From assembly GCA_937902275.1 (NCBI GenBank), contig CALFNW010000076.1, forward strand, positions 1-55,792: DNA of 55,792 nt. Direction: 5' to 3'. The notes beneath the pieces are model-generated. The model had not been told where the DNA came from. It made no database searches and was given only the letters and a program-made list of their open reading frames with translations. The stretch is from UBA4717 sp002404395. GTDB taxonomy: Bacteria > Bacillota > Clostridia > Oscillospirales > CAG-272. Of this stretch, positions 10,101 through 17,432 are shown one piece after another (within the stretch, counting starts at the first letter, position 1; every line of letters begins with the position of its first letter). Made by a program: the position numbers and the translations under genes.

Positions 10101-12156
10101 CACGCTGAAAAGCGACAGCTTTGTGTATGACGGAACAACGAGGATCCCCGAGGCGGAAAGCGTGGTTTTAGACGGCGTAACGCTTGAGTACGGCACCGAT
10201 TACGACTGCGGCTATACGAACGGCAAAGACGTCGGTACATACGAGTTTTACGTCACAGGTTACAATAACTACACCGGCAGGGTAACGGTCAAGTGGTCGA
10301 TCACGACAAGGGAAGTGACTCCGACCGTCACCGTTGACGACGGCGAATATGTCTATGATGAAGGTAAGGAGATCAAGCCGAACGTCACGGTCAAGGACGG
10401 CGATACCGTCATCGACCCGACAGAGTACGACGTTTCCTACAGCAACAACACAAACGCCGGTACCGGCAAGGTGACCGTCACCGATAAGGACGGCGGTAAC
10501 TACGTCATAGGTACTGCCGATACGACCTTCACTATCAAACCGGCAAAGGGCGGCAGTCTCGGCACCGCCGAACGGTCGCAGAAGTACACGTATACTCAAA
10601 ACTTCACCTACACCCCCGATGATTGGTCGAAGCTTCCGAAAAATCAGACCTTTAATTACAGCAGTACGTACAGCGTCAGCGAAGGCTCGAATGCCGAGCT
10701 TACCTGTCGGGAAATTTCCGATGACGGCACGCTGACCTACGCGATCTCCGGCGGCAAGGCAGGTGATAAGGTCGTCATTACCCTCAGGGCGCACTGCGGA
10801 AACTATGAAGACTTCACTGTTACGCTGAATGTCACTCTGCTCAAGAGAGACGAGCAGGCGGCGCTCGTTGTCAAAGGCGACACCACTGTGGTCTACGGTC
10901 AGACGCTGACCCTGACTGCCGAGGGCGGTTCCGGTACGGGCGAGGTGACCTACAGCATCGACAAAGCAAACAGCGAGGGCGATGCGACTATCGATCCTGC
11001 TACCGGCGTTCTGACACCGGTAAAGGTCGGCTCTGTGAGCGTCATTGCGACCAAGGCGGGCGACAAAGACTACAACGACGTCATCGCCGCTCCCTTTGTG
11101 ATCACGATCACGCAGGCTGAGTCGGTCGGCGAACCTAATTATACCAAGATCACCACAAGCGGTAAGAAGCTGAAAGACGCGGCGCTGACAGCCGACGGCA
11201 GCACTCTGGACCCCAACGTCGGTACGCTTGAATGGGTGGACGACAACGGCAATGTTCTGCCTGACGACACCAAGGTAGTGGCTAACACGATCTATAAATG
11301 GCGCTTTACGCCCGCTGACAGCAACTACACAACGCTGAGCGGTGCTGTCGAGCTGTATCACCATGTGCCCGGCGGTGTATTTTACTACAGCTACTACACC
11401 ATAAAGGCGACTGCCGGTGACGGCGGCGCTGTCTCTCCCTCCGGCGATATCAGAGTCCGCGAGGGCAGAGATCAGACCTTCACCATTACCCCTGATGAGG
11501 ATCATGTCATTGCCGACGTTAAGATCGACGGCAAGAGCATCGGCGCGGTGGAGTCATACACCTTTGAAAATGTCGGCAAAGCTCATACCATCGAGGTCAG
11601 CTTTGCAAAGACCGGCGACATTACCGAAGCCGACCGGTTTGCGGATATTGCTGACGGCAGTTATTATGAGGACGCTGTGGATTGGGCGGTGAAGAACGGC
11701 ATTACCAAGGGCACCGACAATACTCACTTCTCGCCGAACGGTATCTGCACCCGTGCGCAGGCGGTGACTTTCTTGTGGCGTGCCGCGGGCAGTCCCGAGC
11801 CTGAGTCCGACGTTATGCCCTTTACCGATGTCACTGCTGACAGCTACTACTACAACGCGGTACTGTGGGCGGTGGAAAACGGCATCACCAAGGGTACCGA
11901 CGACACTGTGTTCAGCCCCGACATGACCTGTTCACGCGCTCAGATAGTGACTTTCCTGTGGCGCTTTGAGAAGTCTCCGTCGGTCGGTACGGTCAATCCC
12001 TTTACCGATGTGAAGTCTGACGCTTACTACGCCGACGCGGTGCTGTGGGCGGTCAGCGAGGACATTACCAACGGAACTTCCGACACTGCATTCAGCCCCG
12101 ACGCGGATTGTACCAGAGCACAGATAGTGACTTTCCTGTGGCGCTGCAAGAAGTGA
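4108..12156 (+). CDS. Giant secreted SLH-domain surface protein with MBG/YDG-type and Cys-rich modules
   Basis: 2,682 residues; ATG chosen because AAGGAGGAG lies 5-12 nt upstream and a signal peptide follows (MKKRILSLFLVFALCLTLMP, cleavage near VFAEA). Residues ~40-1130 are beta-rich repeats of the AAI/NG/DTVTLLK type (beta-helix or pectate-lyase-like units). Cys-rich zinc-ribbon-like spacers occur near 515-530, 705-755 and 970-995 (pattern CxH...CxxC). Residues ~1240-2150 carry MBG/YDG-like beta-sandwich units, including a nearly identical duplicated pair. A divergent InlB-like repeat lies at ~2430-2500, and three SLH domains end the protein (each FTDV/FADI...YY..AV.WAV...IT.GT...F.P). SLH domains by family anchor proteins non-covalently to pyruvylated secondary wall polymer. 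Likely an adhesin or S-layer-associated protein. Base composition shifts inside the gene (see findings). Confidence 0.9.
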   Translation: MKKRILSLFLVFALCLTLMPSAVFAEAEPNAGESLTVGAAVGQNAGGSAVAKVGDTEYETLQDVLEEMSEAEITLLQNVKEDITVYAATIIHMNGFSITGNIDVTDSLTLTGGIVDGTVNVDGGVFNMTAPSDAEAAITKGLNVVSGSAYVSGAQIGVKFSLYFDGDELIISGSEQAVSLTDSAKPDNLTLYGATSVDQDATLSVEFDGSTYATYGSIAKKISNKQGGSQPPAPVPVTIELTPETAEIYGGQSAEFTVSYNGTDALKAYIQKNAQDDTIDATYDADTGIVTVTTTEEVKAGIYTLYVHELNDPLISASADITVKNAVAKDSDGKYYGDIKTAVEGVADGSTITVVAKEKQISLPDEIYVETADKGITLDLNGHSLGGYSLNVGGLTATRKVRTGKLTVIDSKGGSGAVGVAVRNGGTFIFAPDNVNTTLLQLQVYGGTVELRGGNITAGKWELYNGVKLSELIPSDKGYAYRLYYGGNLYSSWVTLSEAQNNTASKDKALAVVQCEHEGADENNNCLYCGTALAAKNGSKYYTSFEAAIAAANENDTVTLLKSVDEHCTIEKNMTIDLGGNNKINHNITIRSGSTLTLAGKGTVSVVQSGTELDGVVGGALNVLSDDVIVSTLSVNQIPNPEMNLSKGTFWKIELSDNLEGGMTVNQLLKNGYAFAYSNNEAVANGNVRRLDDVKVVAHVHDTSSGPCVCGYTCDHSNGFTDEGKCKDCGYVCPHTNVGDDGKCTVCGTAMVAKVEVGETITYASDLAYALNNAVNGTTITLLADVSNSGKRACVTGDGKTVTLNLNGKTISEGWINVGIDADGNTYTSSTLKITGSGSFTTSGSIYVGQLAKLDLSSWGGGENDTISTVAMSGRNGSDGKLLVGEKAGTINTLGFYNWRLSSISSELRGGTYGEITITISDSLISSIPYSDALAEGYALQYTDSGEYVGYTTAANCTGINTIEKVRVIKCDHNGANGFDVNDVMACPHCGAPAVAYTALKNVEGNPWRNFADLQTAIDADRNGGSVLRLLADVTGDYTIDSNVHTGLDLNGHSINGTVTVKAATGNYTTTFSNSGSTGGIEKVEAHSGAKLAGSGAPAVIGELTLADGATWENILNLKTLGYKVLNADGSYKWYAPADITDRTTLNNVIINSLPITSKSLSFNVDSKNVTSNKVERGTTVQLCAYCNTKDADVDIYVGTPAGDGTYAYSQKKAEYKKIGTMLYYVVDFEANTVGTYSIYFTASKDGYSVTSAPKTLTVTKASIPANAIAAPAGISDLIYNGSAQPLVTAGSVDAQYGTMQYSLKKSSDFSTDIPTAKDAGTYKVYYKVMGAEGYKDSTFSTPITVTIAPKELKITGVTLEPKTYDGEKTVKPRDVTFDDDVANAELKLGDYTLNVTFDSADAGTEVPFTATVKLKDSVKNYTLPNGVYHGTAAIAKADAPTNIQNGTLNVINGTKLEYTYDFKQLLPELTKGEYGTIRYNLSAVSLVQNSGYYLDHTTIELDDGVLILASLYAKDGTMTDEIGTVKVNVATDNYKSFELTLTLNAVNQIKPTADGTVTASTITYGQTLSESTISGKMKDPATGETVNGTFEWKNGTAKPNAGDYDAEWTFTPDEPEYAAVTDTATVEVNRKDIAGAKVTLKSDSFVYDGTRKIPEAESVVLDGVTLEYGEYKDYVCGYSSGANVATYEFTVIGYNNYIGNVTVTWSITAREVTPTVTVDDGEYVYDEGKEIKPNVTVKDGDTVIDPTEYDVSYSNNTNAGTGKVTVTDKDGGNYVIGTADTTFAISKADAPVDMQSGALTVTNATTQNYTYDFKQLLPAAPGGDYGAVSYTLQLPFDTPIGYAVEKLPAGSEEYTFENGVLDMNFTTPFEKNLQKTGRIGAIKVTVTTDNYKDFELTLELYAVNKIKLVPGTVNCTEITYGDKLGNSVITGVMYAEDDAAKTTPISGKFEWDSTDITPVNGDEVAYVFIPDEANKYETYTGYVNIKVNPKNIAGAKVTLKSDSFVYDGTTRIPEAESVVLDGVTLEYGTDYDCGYTNGKDVGTYEFYVTGYNNYTGRVTVKWSITTREVTPTVTVDDGEYVYDEGKEIKPNVTVKDGDTVIDPTEYDVSYSNNTNAGTGKVTVTDKDGGNYVIGTADTTFTIKPAKGGSLGTAERSQKYTYTQNFTYTPDDWSKLPKNQTFNYSSTYSVSEGSNAELTCREISDDGTLTYAISGGKAGDKVVITLRAHCGNYEDFTVTLNVTLLKRDEQAALVVKGDTTVVYGQTLTLTAEGGSGTGEVTYSIDKANSEGDATIDPATGVLTPVKVGSVSVIATKAGDKDYNDVIAAPFVITITQAESVGEPNYTKITTSGKKLKDAALTADGSTLDPNVGTLEWVDDNGNVLPDDTKVVANTIYKWRFTPADSNYTTLSGAVELYHHVPGGVFYYSYYTIKATAGDGGAVSPSGDIRVREGRDQTFTITPDEDHVIADVKIDGKSIGAVESYTFENVGKAHTIEVSFAKTGDITEADRFADIADGSYYEDAVDWAVKNGITKGTDNTHFSPNGICTRAQAVTFLWRAAGSPEPESDVMPFTDVTADSYYYNAVLWAVENGITKGTDDTVFSPDMTCSRAQIVTFLWRFEKSPSVGTVNPFTDVKSDAYYADAVLWAVSEDITNGTSDTAFSPDADCTRAQIVTFLWRCKK
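9002..9460 (+). repeat. Intragenic direct repeat, copy 1 (partner 10080-10530)
   Basis: Two stretches inside the surface-protein gene are near-identical to stretches about 1.07 kb downstream: 9002-9117 with 10080-10193, and 9241-9460 with 10312-10530. The second pair differs by only a handful of synonymous changes. They encode the module IAGAKVTLKSDSFVYDG and the module VTPTVTVDDGEYVYDEGKE. The low divergence indicates recent duplication or gene conversion. Confidence 0.85.
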
Positions 12157-12288
12157 ACGGCTGACATACGACTGAACGGCAAGCCCGTTTATTTGAACGC
12201 ATAAGCGAATATCGGACAGCGCGGCAAAGGGGCGTTTCGCCTTGATGCTGCGCTGTTTCTTTTTCGCCGGATCGACGCTTATGAGAAA

Positions 12289-12641
12289 CATATGCGGGTG
12301 ATCTTCCGCGCAAGGGTGCGGATTTTGTATGCCGTTTGCAATATGAAAATTAAAGCGCGGCAAAAGCAAACCCGAGCAGTCGAAGGACTGCCCGGGTTTT
12401 GGCATATGCGGGTGATCTTCCGCGCAAGGGTGCGGATTTTGTATGTCGTTTGCAACATGAAAATTAAAGCGCGGCAAAAGCAAACCCGAGCGGTCGAAGG
12501 ACTGCCCGGGTTTTGGCATATGCGTGTGATCTTCCGCGCAAGGGTGCGGATTTTGTGTGTCGCTTGCAACGTGAAAATGAAAGCGCGGCAAAAGCAAACC
12601 CGAGCAGTCGAAGGACTGCCCGGGTTTTGACATATGCGGGT
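12289..12641. repeat. Three 114-bp tandem repeats, each with a terminator-like hairpin
   Basis: Units start at 12289, 12403 and 12517, each exactly 114 bp; a fourth copy is cut after CATATGCGGGT at 12641, right at the stop codon of the converging gene. Each unit carries AAACCCGAGCAGT-CGAAGG-ACTGCCCGGGTTTT (hairpins 12371-12396, 12485-12510, 12599-12624), flanked by A- and T-tracts so it can terminate in either direction. The units differ by few bases. The rest of the gap (12157-12288) shows no gene. The array separates two converging genes. Confidence 0.9.
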
Positions 12642-13367
12642 TCAGTCTTGAGGCTCGGTTTGCCCGTCGGGTGTGCGGCGGTCCGCAGCAAGCTTACGCG
12701 CGATATAGAGGAACGGTGTATCAAGCAGGCTGGTAAAGAGGTAGATGACGTAGCTTGAGATTATGATATTCACGAGCGTTCCCATACTATGGACGCCGGC
12801 AAACGCGGCGGTATTGAAAAGCACGGTATTGACGAGCTGTGAGATCAGGGTAGCGGCGTTATTGCGAAGCCACATATAGCCGCGGCGGTTTCCGCTGTGT
12901 TTTTCGGTAAGCTGCCAGAATTTATGGTAGAGGGCGACGTCGAGCCGTTGTGAGACGGCGTAGACGAGAATACTCGCGAGCATAAGTCTGGGGGTATTTG
13001 AGAAGAGAGTGATGACCGAGGGCATAGCGAAGTCGGTTTCGGCGGGGACATATCTGACCCAACACTGAGTTAAGAGGATAAAGAATACCGACAGGAAGAT
13101 GCCCATGTTCACGGCACGGTCGGCTTCCTTTTTACCGTAGCACTCGCTGAGGATATCGGTAGCGAGGAAGGTCGCGGCGAACAGGATATTGCCGAGGGTC
13201 TGCTCCATGCCGAAGGCATTGACGAGCACTACGACTTCGATATTGGCAAGGACGGTACAGACGGCGCTCATGACGTAGACGCCGCTTTTGCCGAAGAATT
13301 TAAAGGCGAGCACGAGCGCGCCGAACACGAGTGGGATTTGCAGAATCAGCAGAATTTCGTTTATCAT
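12642..13367 (-). CDS. Queuosine precursor transporter (YhhQ/DUF165 family)
   Basis: 241 residues, about six hydrophobic segments (near 3-25, 30-50, 60-75, 88-105, 120-140, 185-215). The family hallmark AATFLATDILSECYGKKEAD is at residues 64-83, followed by a WVRY.P motif and NTVLFNTAAF near 180. Family members import the 7-deazaguanine precursor preQ1 or preQ0 for queuosine modification of tRNA. The start is an ATG with TCCGGAG 6 nt upstream. The 5' side abuts a 123-bp repeat array whose first unit supplies a TATAAT (13392-13397) in the right direction but without a good -35. The stop codon touches the 114-bp terminator repeats. No queuosine biosynthesis gene is nearby. Confidence 0.88.
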   Translation of the reverse strand: MINEILLILQIPLVFGALVLAFKFFGKSGVYVMSAVCTVLANIEVVVLVNAFGMEQTLGNILFAATFLATDILSECYGKKEADRAVNMGIFLSVFFILLTQCWVRYVPAETDFAMPSVITLFSNTPRLMLASILVYAVSQRLDVALYHKFWQLTEKHSGNRRGYMWLRNNAATLISQLVNTVLFNTAAFAGVHSMGTLVNIIISSYVIYLFTSLLDTPFLYIARKLAADRRTPDGQTEPQD

Positions 13368-13393
13368 TTTTGCTCCGGATTTTTTAAATAAAT

Positions 13394-13885
13394 TATATCA
13401 GAGAAACGGGGTATGGGTGCGGACTTTGAATCTGCACACGCAAAACGCGTATAATGGGGGCGAGGAAAGGGCTAAAGCCCTTAGACTCGTCCCCCTCAGA
13501 GTCCCGTTGGTAAAATATATCAGAGAAACGGGGTATGGGTGCGGACTTTGAATCTGCACACGCAAAATGTGTATAACGGGGGTGAGGAAAGGGCTAAAGC
13601 CCTTAGACGAGTCCCCCTCGGGGTCCCGTTCGGTAAATTATATCAGAGAAACGGGGTATGGGTGCGGACTTTGAATCTGCACACGCAAAATGCGTATAAC
13701 GGGGGCGAGGAAAGGGCTAAAGCCCTTAGACGAGTCCCACTCAGAGTCCCCTTCGGTGAATTATATCAGAGAAACGGGATATGGGTGCGGACTTTAAATC
13801 TGCACACGCAAAACGCGTATAACGGGGGAGAGGAAAGGGCTAAAGCCCTTAGACGAGTCCCCCTCAGAGTCCCCCTCGGAGTGCC
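13394..13885. repeat. Four tandem ~123-bp repeats
   Basis: The landmark CAGAGAAACGGG recurs at 13399, 13521, 13644 and 13767 (periods 122, 123, 123). Each unit reads about ATATCAGAGAAACGGGGTA, then TGCGGACTTTGAATCTGCAC, then GGGGGCGAGG, then the hairpin AAGGGCTAAAGCCCTT, then GAGTCCCCCTC. Copies differ by a few percent. Related units sit near 43.4 kb. The array fills the 520-bp gap between two minus-strand genes. Open frames running through it are repeat-periodic and not credible genes. Confidence 0.9.
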
Positions 13886-13887
13886 CC

Positions 13888-14604
13888 TCAATAGTCTTGG
13901 GGGCGTTGATGTTCGTATTTGTAGTCGCGTTCAAGCGTCAGTTCGCCGTTTTCCATGCGGAAAACGCGGTCGGCACGGTCGGCGATCTTTTGGTCATGCG
14001 TTACCATGATAAGCGTTTGCTTGAAAAGCGCCTTCGTTTCAAGCAAAAGGTCAAGGACCTCGTCGGCGTTGGCGCGGTCAAGGTTTCCGGTCGGCTCGTC
14101 CGCGAAGATCACCTGCGGACGGTTGATGAGCGCACGCGCGATAGCGACGCGCTGCTGCTGACCGCCGGACAGCTCGCTCGGGAGGTGATGCAGCCGGTCT
14201 CCCAGCTTCAGCGTGTCGATAAGCTTGCCGAGGCTTTCCTCGGGGTCGTAGTCGGGCTTTGTGCACATGACCGTCGGAAGCAGGATATTTTCAAGCGCGG
14301 TGAACTGCGGTATCAGGTTATGCTTCTGGAAGATCATGCCGCAGTACAGCCCGCGGAACTCGCCGAGCTCGTCGGGCGACATCTTGGTGATATCATGACC
14401 GCGTATGGTAATGATACCGCTGTTCGGGCGGTCAAGCCCGGCGCATATGTGCAAGAAGGTCGATTTGCCCGAGCCGGATGAACCTATCACGGCGATAAAT
14501 TCGCCCTGATAAACGCGGATCGAGGCGCGGTTGACAGCGGTTACTACCGTGTCGTACTGCTTATATTGCTTTATTACGTTTTCGGCGGTTAATACTATCG
14601 GCAT
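13888..14604 (-). CDS. ABC transporter ATP-binding protein (MacB/LolD/BceA type)
   Basis: 238 residues. Walker A GSSGSGKST (~36-44), Q-loop region MIFQKHNLIPQFT (~88-100), signature LSGGQQQRVAIARAL (~140), Walker B VIFADEPTGNLD (~160) and the H-loop VTHDQKIA (~197) are all intact. The set, including EPTGNLD, is typical of ATPases that pair with FtsX-fold permeases in lipoprotein release, macrolide efflux or peptide-antibiotic detoxification. The ATG has AAGGAGG 5 nt upstream. It lies 25 bp after the permease gene and is clearly its partner. No adjacent two-component system of the BceRS kind is seen, so substrate is unknown. Confidence 0.92.
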   Translation of the reverse strand: MPIVLTAENVIKQYKQYDTVVTAVNRASIRVYQGEFIAVIGSSGSGKSTFLHICAGLDRPNSGIITIRGHDITKMSPDELGEFRGLYCGMIFQKHNLIPQFTALENILLPTVMCTKPDYDPEESLGKLIDTLKLGDRLHHLPSELSGGQQQRVAIARALINRPQVIFADEPTGNLDRANADEVLDLLLETKALFKQTLIMVTHDQKIADRADRVFRMENGELTLERDYKYEHQRPQDY

Positions 14605-14629
14605 ATATGCCTCCTTATTCTGATCGGTA

Positions 14630-16939
14630 TTACGAATCGGACTTTGCGCGGGCTTCGGCGGACTTGCGGTTTTTCAGATATTGCTTCACCGGAATGATCG
14701 TTGACGCGCACGCGCAAACGACCGACACGGCGATCCCGAGGGCAAGTCCTGTTGCGGACATTTCAAACTCGCAGTACACGTTTGACTTCGTAAAGAACGG
14801 CAGGACGTTGTTGACAAGCTTGAATACTCCGAATACGAATATGTAACTCATTATGACGCAGAAAAGCGTCGAGGTGATGCTGAGCACGACCGACGAGACC
14901 TTTGACGCCCGGTTTATGCTTTTTGCGGGCGCGCCGAACCAACTGAGAATGTCAAACTCATGCTCTCGCTTTTTCATAAAGAGCGCCTGTGAGAAGAACC
15001 AGAGTATCGGCGAGATGAACATTACAAGGAGCGCGACCGCAAATATCATGCCGCTTGTGTTCTTTTGAGCTTCAAGCTTTGCTTCGGCGATCGCCTGATT
15101 CTGTACGGCGGTCACCGAACCCGAATAGTACGCGGCAAAATTGCGCAGCTCTTTGTATATTGCTTCGACTTCGGCTCCGGAAAGCGAGGAGTCGGCGTAG
15201 ATCTCGCAGTCGGTGTACGCAAGCTCGTTTACCTTAGCCGAGCGCATATATGCGGCTTCCGACATGAATATCGGCGCGCCGTCGTAGGTCGCAAAGCCGT
15301 CGGCGACCGCGCAGATTATATATTCGTCATACTTGAACTTGTAGTATTCAAGCTCCTCTGTCAGGCGGCGTTTGCCCTGCGCATACGCGTCTACCGGTCG
15401 GTCACCCGACTGAAAATCGGCGACGAGTATGCGGTCGCCCGGCTCAAAGCTGAATTTTTCGCTGTTGCCGAGCGAGTTTGTCACAATAACGTATTTGTCG
15501 TTTTCAAGCAGCTTGTATGGATCGCCCGTGAAGCTGTACGGCACGGCGCCGCTTACGAGGTCGTCGATCACGTTTTTGTCTGCCGCCGTGTAAACGAACG
15601 AGTTGGAGGCGGTAAAACTGCCGTCGTAGCGGTTGATCCCGCGCCCGACCGCCGTGCCGCTCCAGGCAACAAGATCGGAAAGCGGATTTACGTCGGCGTC
15701 GTCTATCAGCACGTGGCTCTTGACGTAGAGCGCAGGCGTTTCGGCGCGGCGCGCGACTCCCGTGACACCGTCGATCGCCAAAAGCTCGCGCGCGTCGGCG
15801 GCGGTGCATGAATAGCCGTCGGCAAAGGTGAGCGTGTACTCGCTTTTCGGCGCGGCGTTAAAATGCGTGACGATCTCGGAAATATATATTCCCGTGACGA
15901 ACACCGAGCAGAACGCGACTGCCACCATCAGCGTCTTCAGAATATACTTTCTGAACCGCCACAGACCGAAAAGTTCAAGCCCGTCGGGGAACATACGTAT
16001 AAAGCGCGGCAGTCTGCGCCCGGCTTTTTCCGAAAAGCGGAACGAGCGGCGGGGCGAGGTGACGAGGTTCGAGTTGTCCTGCGCCGCGATCAGGGAAAGG
16101 GGAGTCTGCGCGCTCATGGTGCGCATCGGAAGAAAGACCGAGGCGCCGATGATCAGCAGATCCATAAGTATCATCAGAAACAGGGAGGTGAAGTTGAACA
16201 CAAATCCGACTCCCGCGGCAAGATATATCACGGTGTTGGTGATGAACGCCGCGAAGTATGCGGGCAGAAAGGTAATGAGCGACACGGCGAACAGCTCATA
16301 AAAGGCGGTCTTGACAAGCTTTTTGTAGGTCGCGCCGAAGGTCATGTAAATGCCGTAGTCGAATTTGAAGTTGTTTATCCTTATATTATACAGCGCGGTT
16401 ATCAGCAAAATCGAGAGGACCGTCAATAACAGCGCGATAAAGATATAGCTTGCGTTGTTGTCGGCAATTCGGTCATAGAATGAAAGCAAGGGAGTCGTGC
16501 GTCCGAAATGCGTGTTGTATGTGGCGAGCGCATTGATCTCGGGCATGATCTTTTCGGAAAACAGCTTGTATCCGACTCGCGGATCGCTGTCGTTGAAAAA
16601 GAGAAAAGCGTCGTGAAGCGTGCGGTTGTCGCTTCCGGTGTGGGAGGCGTAGCGCGCGGTGTAAAGTCCCGAGTTGAAGGCGTTCATCGCGCCGTTTTTG
16701 ATATGCGCAAGCTGATCGCCGTTCAGATCGTATATAGCCACATGGTAGTCGTAGTCCTCGGAGATCACCTTTTTTTCAACGCGGTTGCTTACCGACGCGG
16801 ACATTACGATAACGCCGCAGAAGGTCTGTATCAGAAAGAGCGCGACAAAAAAGAAGGCGTACTGCCGTTTGTTGTAAAGCACGCTTTTGAAGGCGCTCTT
16901 CAGCTCGGCGGCAAACTTCAAGCAGAGTTTCTTTATCAA
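14630..16939 (-). CDS. FtsX-fold ABC transporter permease
   Basis: 769 residues. Start is TTG at 16937-16939, chosen because GAGGTGAT lies 5 nt upstream and the sequence then runs into MIKKLCLKF and a first membrane segment. Predicted membrane segments near 29-50, 163-183, 212-235, 240-262, 333-355, 628-650, 675-700 and 725-748. A short external loop (~55-160) and a large external domain (~360-625) lie between them, and FtsX modules are formed by segments 2-4 and 6-8. The pattern resembles BceB/MacB-like mechanotransmission exporters rather than substrate-channel permeases. The permease is read first, then the ATPase. Substrate unknown. The leader carries a promoter with an immediately following hairpin (see 17032-17104). 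Confidence 0.88.
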   Translation of the reverse strand: MIKKLCLKFAAELKSAFKSVLYNKRQYAFFFVALFLIQTFCGVIVMSASVSNRVEKKVISEDYDYHVAIYDLNGDQLAHIKNGAMNAFNSGLYTARYASHTGSDNRTLHDAFLFFNDSDPRVGYKLFSEKIMPEINALATYNTHFGRTTPLLSFYDRIADNNASYIFIALLLTVLSILLITALYNIRINNFKFDYGIYMTFGATYKKLVKTAFYELFAVSLITFLPAYFAAFITNTVIYLAAGVGFVFNFTSLFLMILMDLLIIGASVFLPMRTMSAQTPLSLIAAQDNSNLVTSPRRSFRFSEKAGRRLPRFIRMFPDGLELFGLWRFRKYILKTLMVAVAFCSVFVTGIYISEIVTHFNAAPKSEYTLTFADGYSCTAADARELLAIDGVTGVARRAETPALYVKSHVLIDDADVNPLSDLVAWSGTAVGRGINRYDGSFTASNSFVYTAADKNVIDDLVSGAVPYSFTGDPYKLLENDKYVIVTNSLGNSEKFSFEPGDRILVADFQSGDRPVDAYAQGKRRLTEELEYYKFKYDEYIICAVADGFATYDGAPIFMSEAAYMRSAKVNELAYTDCEIYADSSLSGAEVEAIYKELRNFAAYYSGSVTAVQNQAIAEAKLEAQKNTSGMIFAVALLVMFISPILWFFSQALFMKKREHEFDILSWFGAPAKSINRASKVSSVVLSITSTLFCVIMSYIFVFGVFKLVNNVLPFFTKSNVYCEFEMSATGLALGIAVSVVCACASTIIPVKQYLKNRKSAEARAKSDS

Positions 16940-17031
16940 GCTATCACCTCAATATAATATATAGATAAAATATCGGCAAAAGGGGTACAGACTCCCGAAA
17001 TGCGCAAGCGTTTGGGCGGGGTCAAAATAAA

Positions 17032-17104
17032 AATAACGCGAGCAGACTCAGGAGCGCCATACGCCTGCTCACGTTATTATACCATAAATATCGGGCAGTG
17101 GCAA
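17032..17104 (-). promoter_or_regulatory. Promoter followed at once by a terminator-like hairpin (permease leader)
   Basis: On the minus strand: -35 TTGCCA (17099-17104), 17-bp spacer, -10 TATAAT (17076-17081). The hairpin arms AATAACGCGAGCAG (17032-17045) and CTGCTCACGTTATT (17065-17078) differ at one position and overlap the -10 box. On the minus strand the hairpin is followed by TTATTTTTATTTTG. Transcripts starting here would meet a terminator after about 40 nt, so either a tiny RNA or an attenuator for the ABC pair is possible. Confidence 0.6.
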
Positions 17105-17164
17105 CATAAAATGCAATTTCAAAGGTAAAAAATGGGAGGCGTTTTTTGTGTAGAATGCACAAAT

Positions 17165-17178
17165 CGAACAAATGTTCG
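17165..17178. promoter_or_regulatory. LexA (DinR-type) SOS box 1
   Basis: CGAACAAATGTTCG, a perfect match to the Gram-positive LexA consensus CGAACRNRYGTTCG, placed 9 bp upstream of the -35 box of the promoter at 17188-17216. Confidence 0.85.
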
Positions 17179-17187
17179 CAAAACCGA

Positions 17188-17216
17188 TTGACAAGCGCGT
17201 AAAGGTCTGCTATAAT
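17188..17216 (+). promoter_or_regulatory. Strong sigma-A promoter between two SOS boxes
   Basis: Consensus -35 TTGACA (17188-17193) and consensus -10 TATAAT (17211-17216) with a 17-bp spacer. Start of transcription is expected near 17223, leaving a ~210-nt leader to the ATG at 17433. LexA bound at the flanking boxes would block both polymerase binding and clearance. Confidence 0.85.
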
Positions 17217-17230
17217 ACAAATACGCAAAG

Positions 17231-17244
17231 CGAACATATGTTCG
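17231..17244. promoter_or_regulatory. LexA (DinR-type) SOS box 2
   Basis: CGAACATATGTTCG, a perfect palindrome matching the LexA consensus, about 8-21 nt after the expected transcription start. Confidence 0.88.
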
Positions 17245-17379
17245 ACGCAAAAGCGGCGCGAAAGCCTCGGCTCATTACGGCAAAGCTTCAAGGTCTGCAC
17301 CGAAGCTTGAGAGAGGAGCGCGGTCGCACAGCAAATTACCGATCGCATTTTTTACGCCGCGCAGTGTCAGTATTGCTGA

Positions 17380-17420
17380 CACGAAAATTCACGCTTGCTT
17401 TTTGAGTCGGCTACGCCGAC
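17380..17420 (+). promoter_or_regulatory. Leader element L1 (hairpin 12 nt before ATG)
   Basis: CACGAAAATTCACGCTTG, then CTTTTTGA, then hairpin GTCGGC-TAC-GCCGAC (17406-17420), ending 12 nt before the ATG at 17433. An extra perfect hairpin GTGTCAG-TATTG-CTGACAC lies directly upstream (17364-17382). This is a member of the leader-hairpin family described in the findings. Confidence 0.7.
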
Positions 17421-17432
17421 ATGGAAATTGGT

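Noticed and set aside
12289..12641. CRISPR array
   Set aside because: The whole 114-bp unit is repeated without unique spacers, and each unit holds a terminator hairpin.
13394..13885. CRISPR array or coding gene in the 123-bp repeats
   Set aside because: Copies are contiguous, with no unique spacers of constant length; frames through them only echo the repeat period.
17032..17078. tRNA-like fold
   Set aside because: Single stem only, no anticodon or T-arm features; it fits a terminator or attenuator.
17421..17432. ATG at 17421 as start of the SOS gene
   Set aside because: It follows the hairpin directly with no ribosome-binding sequence; 17433 keeps the 12-nt spacing seen in five other leaders.
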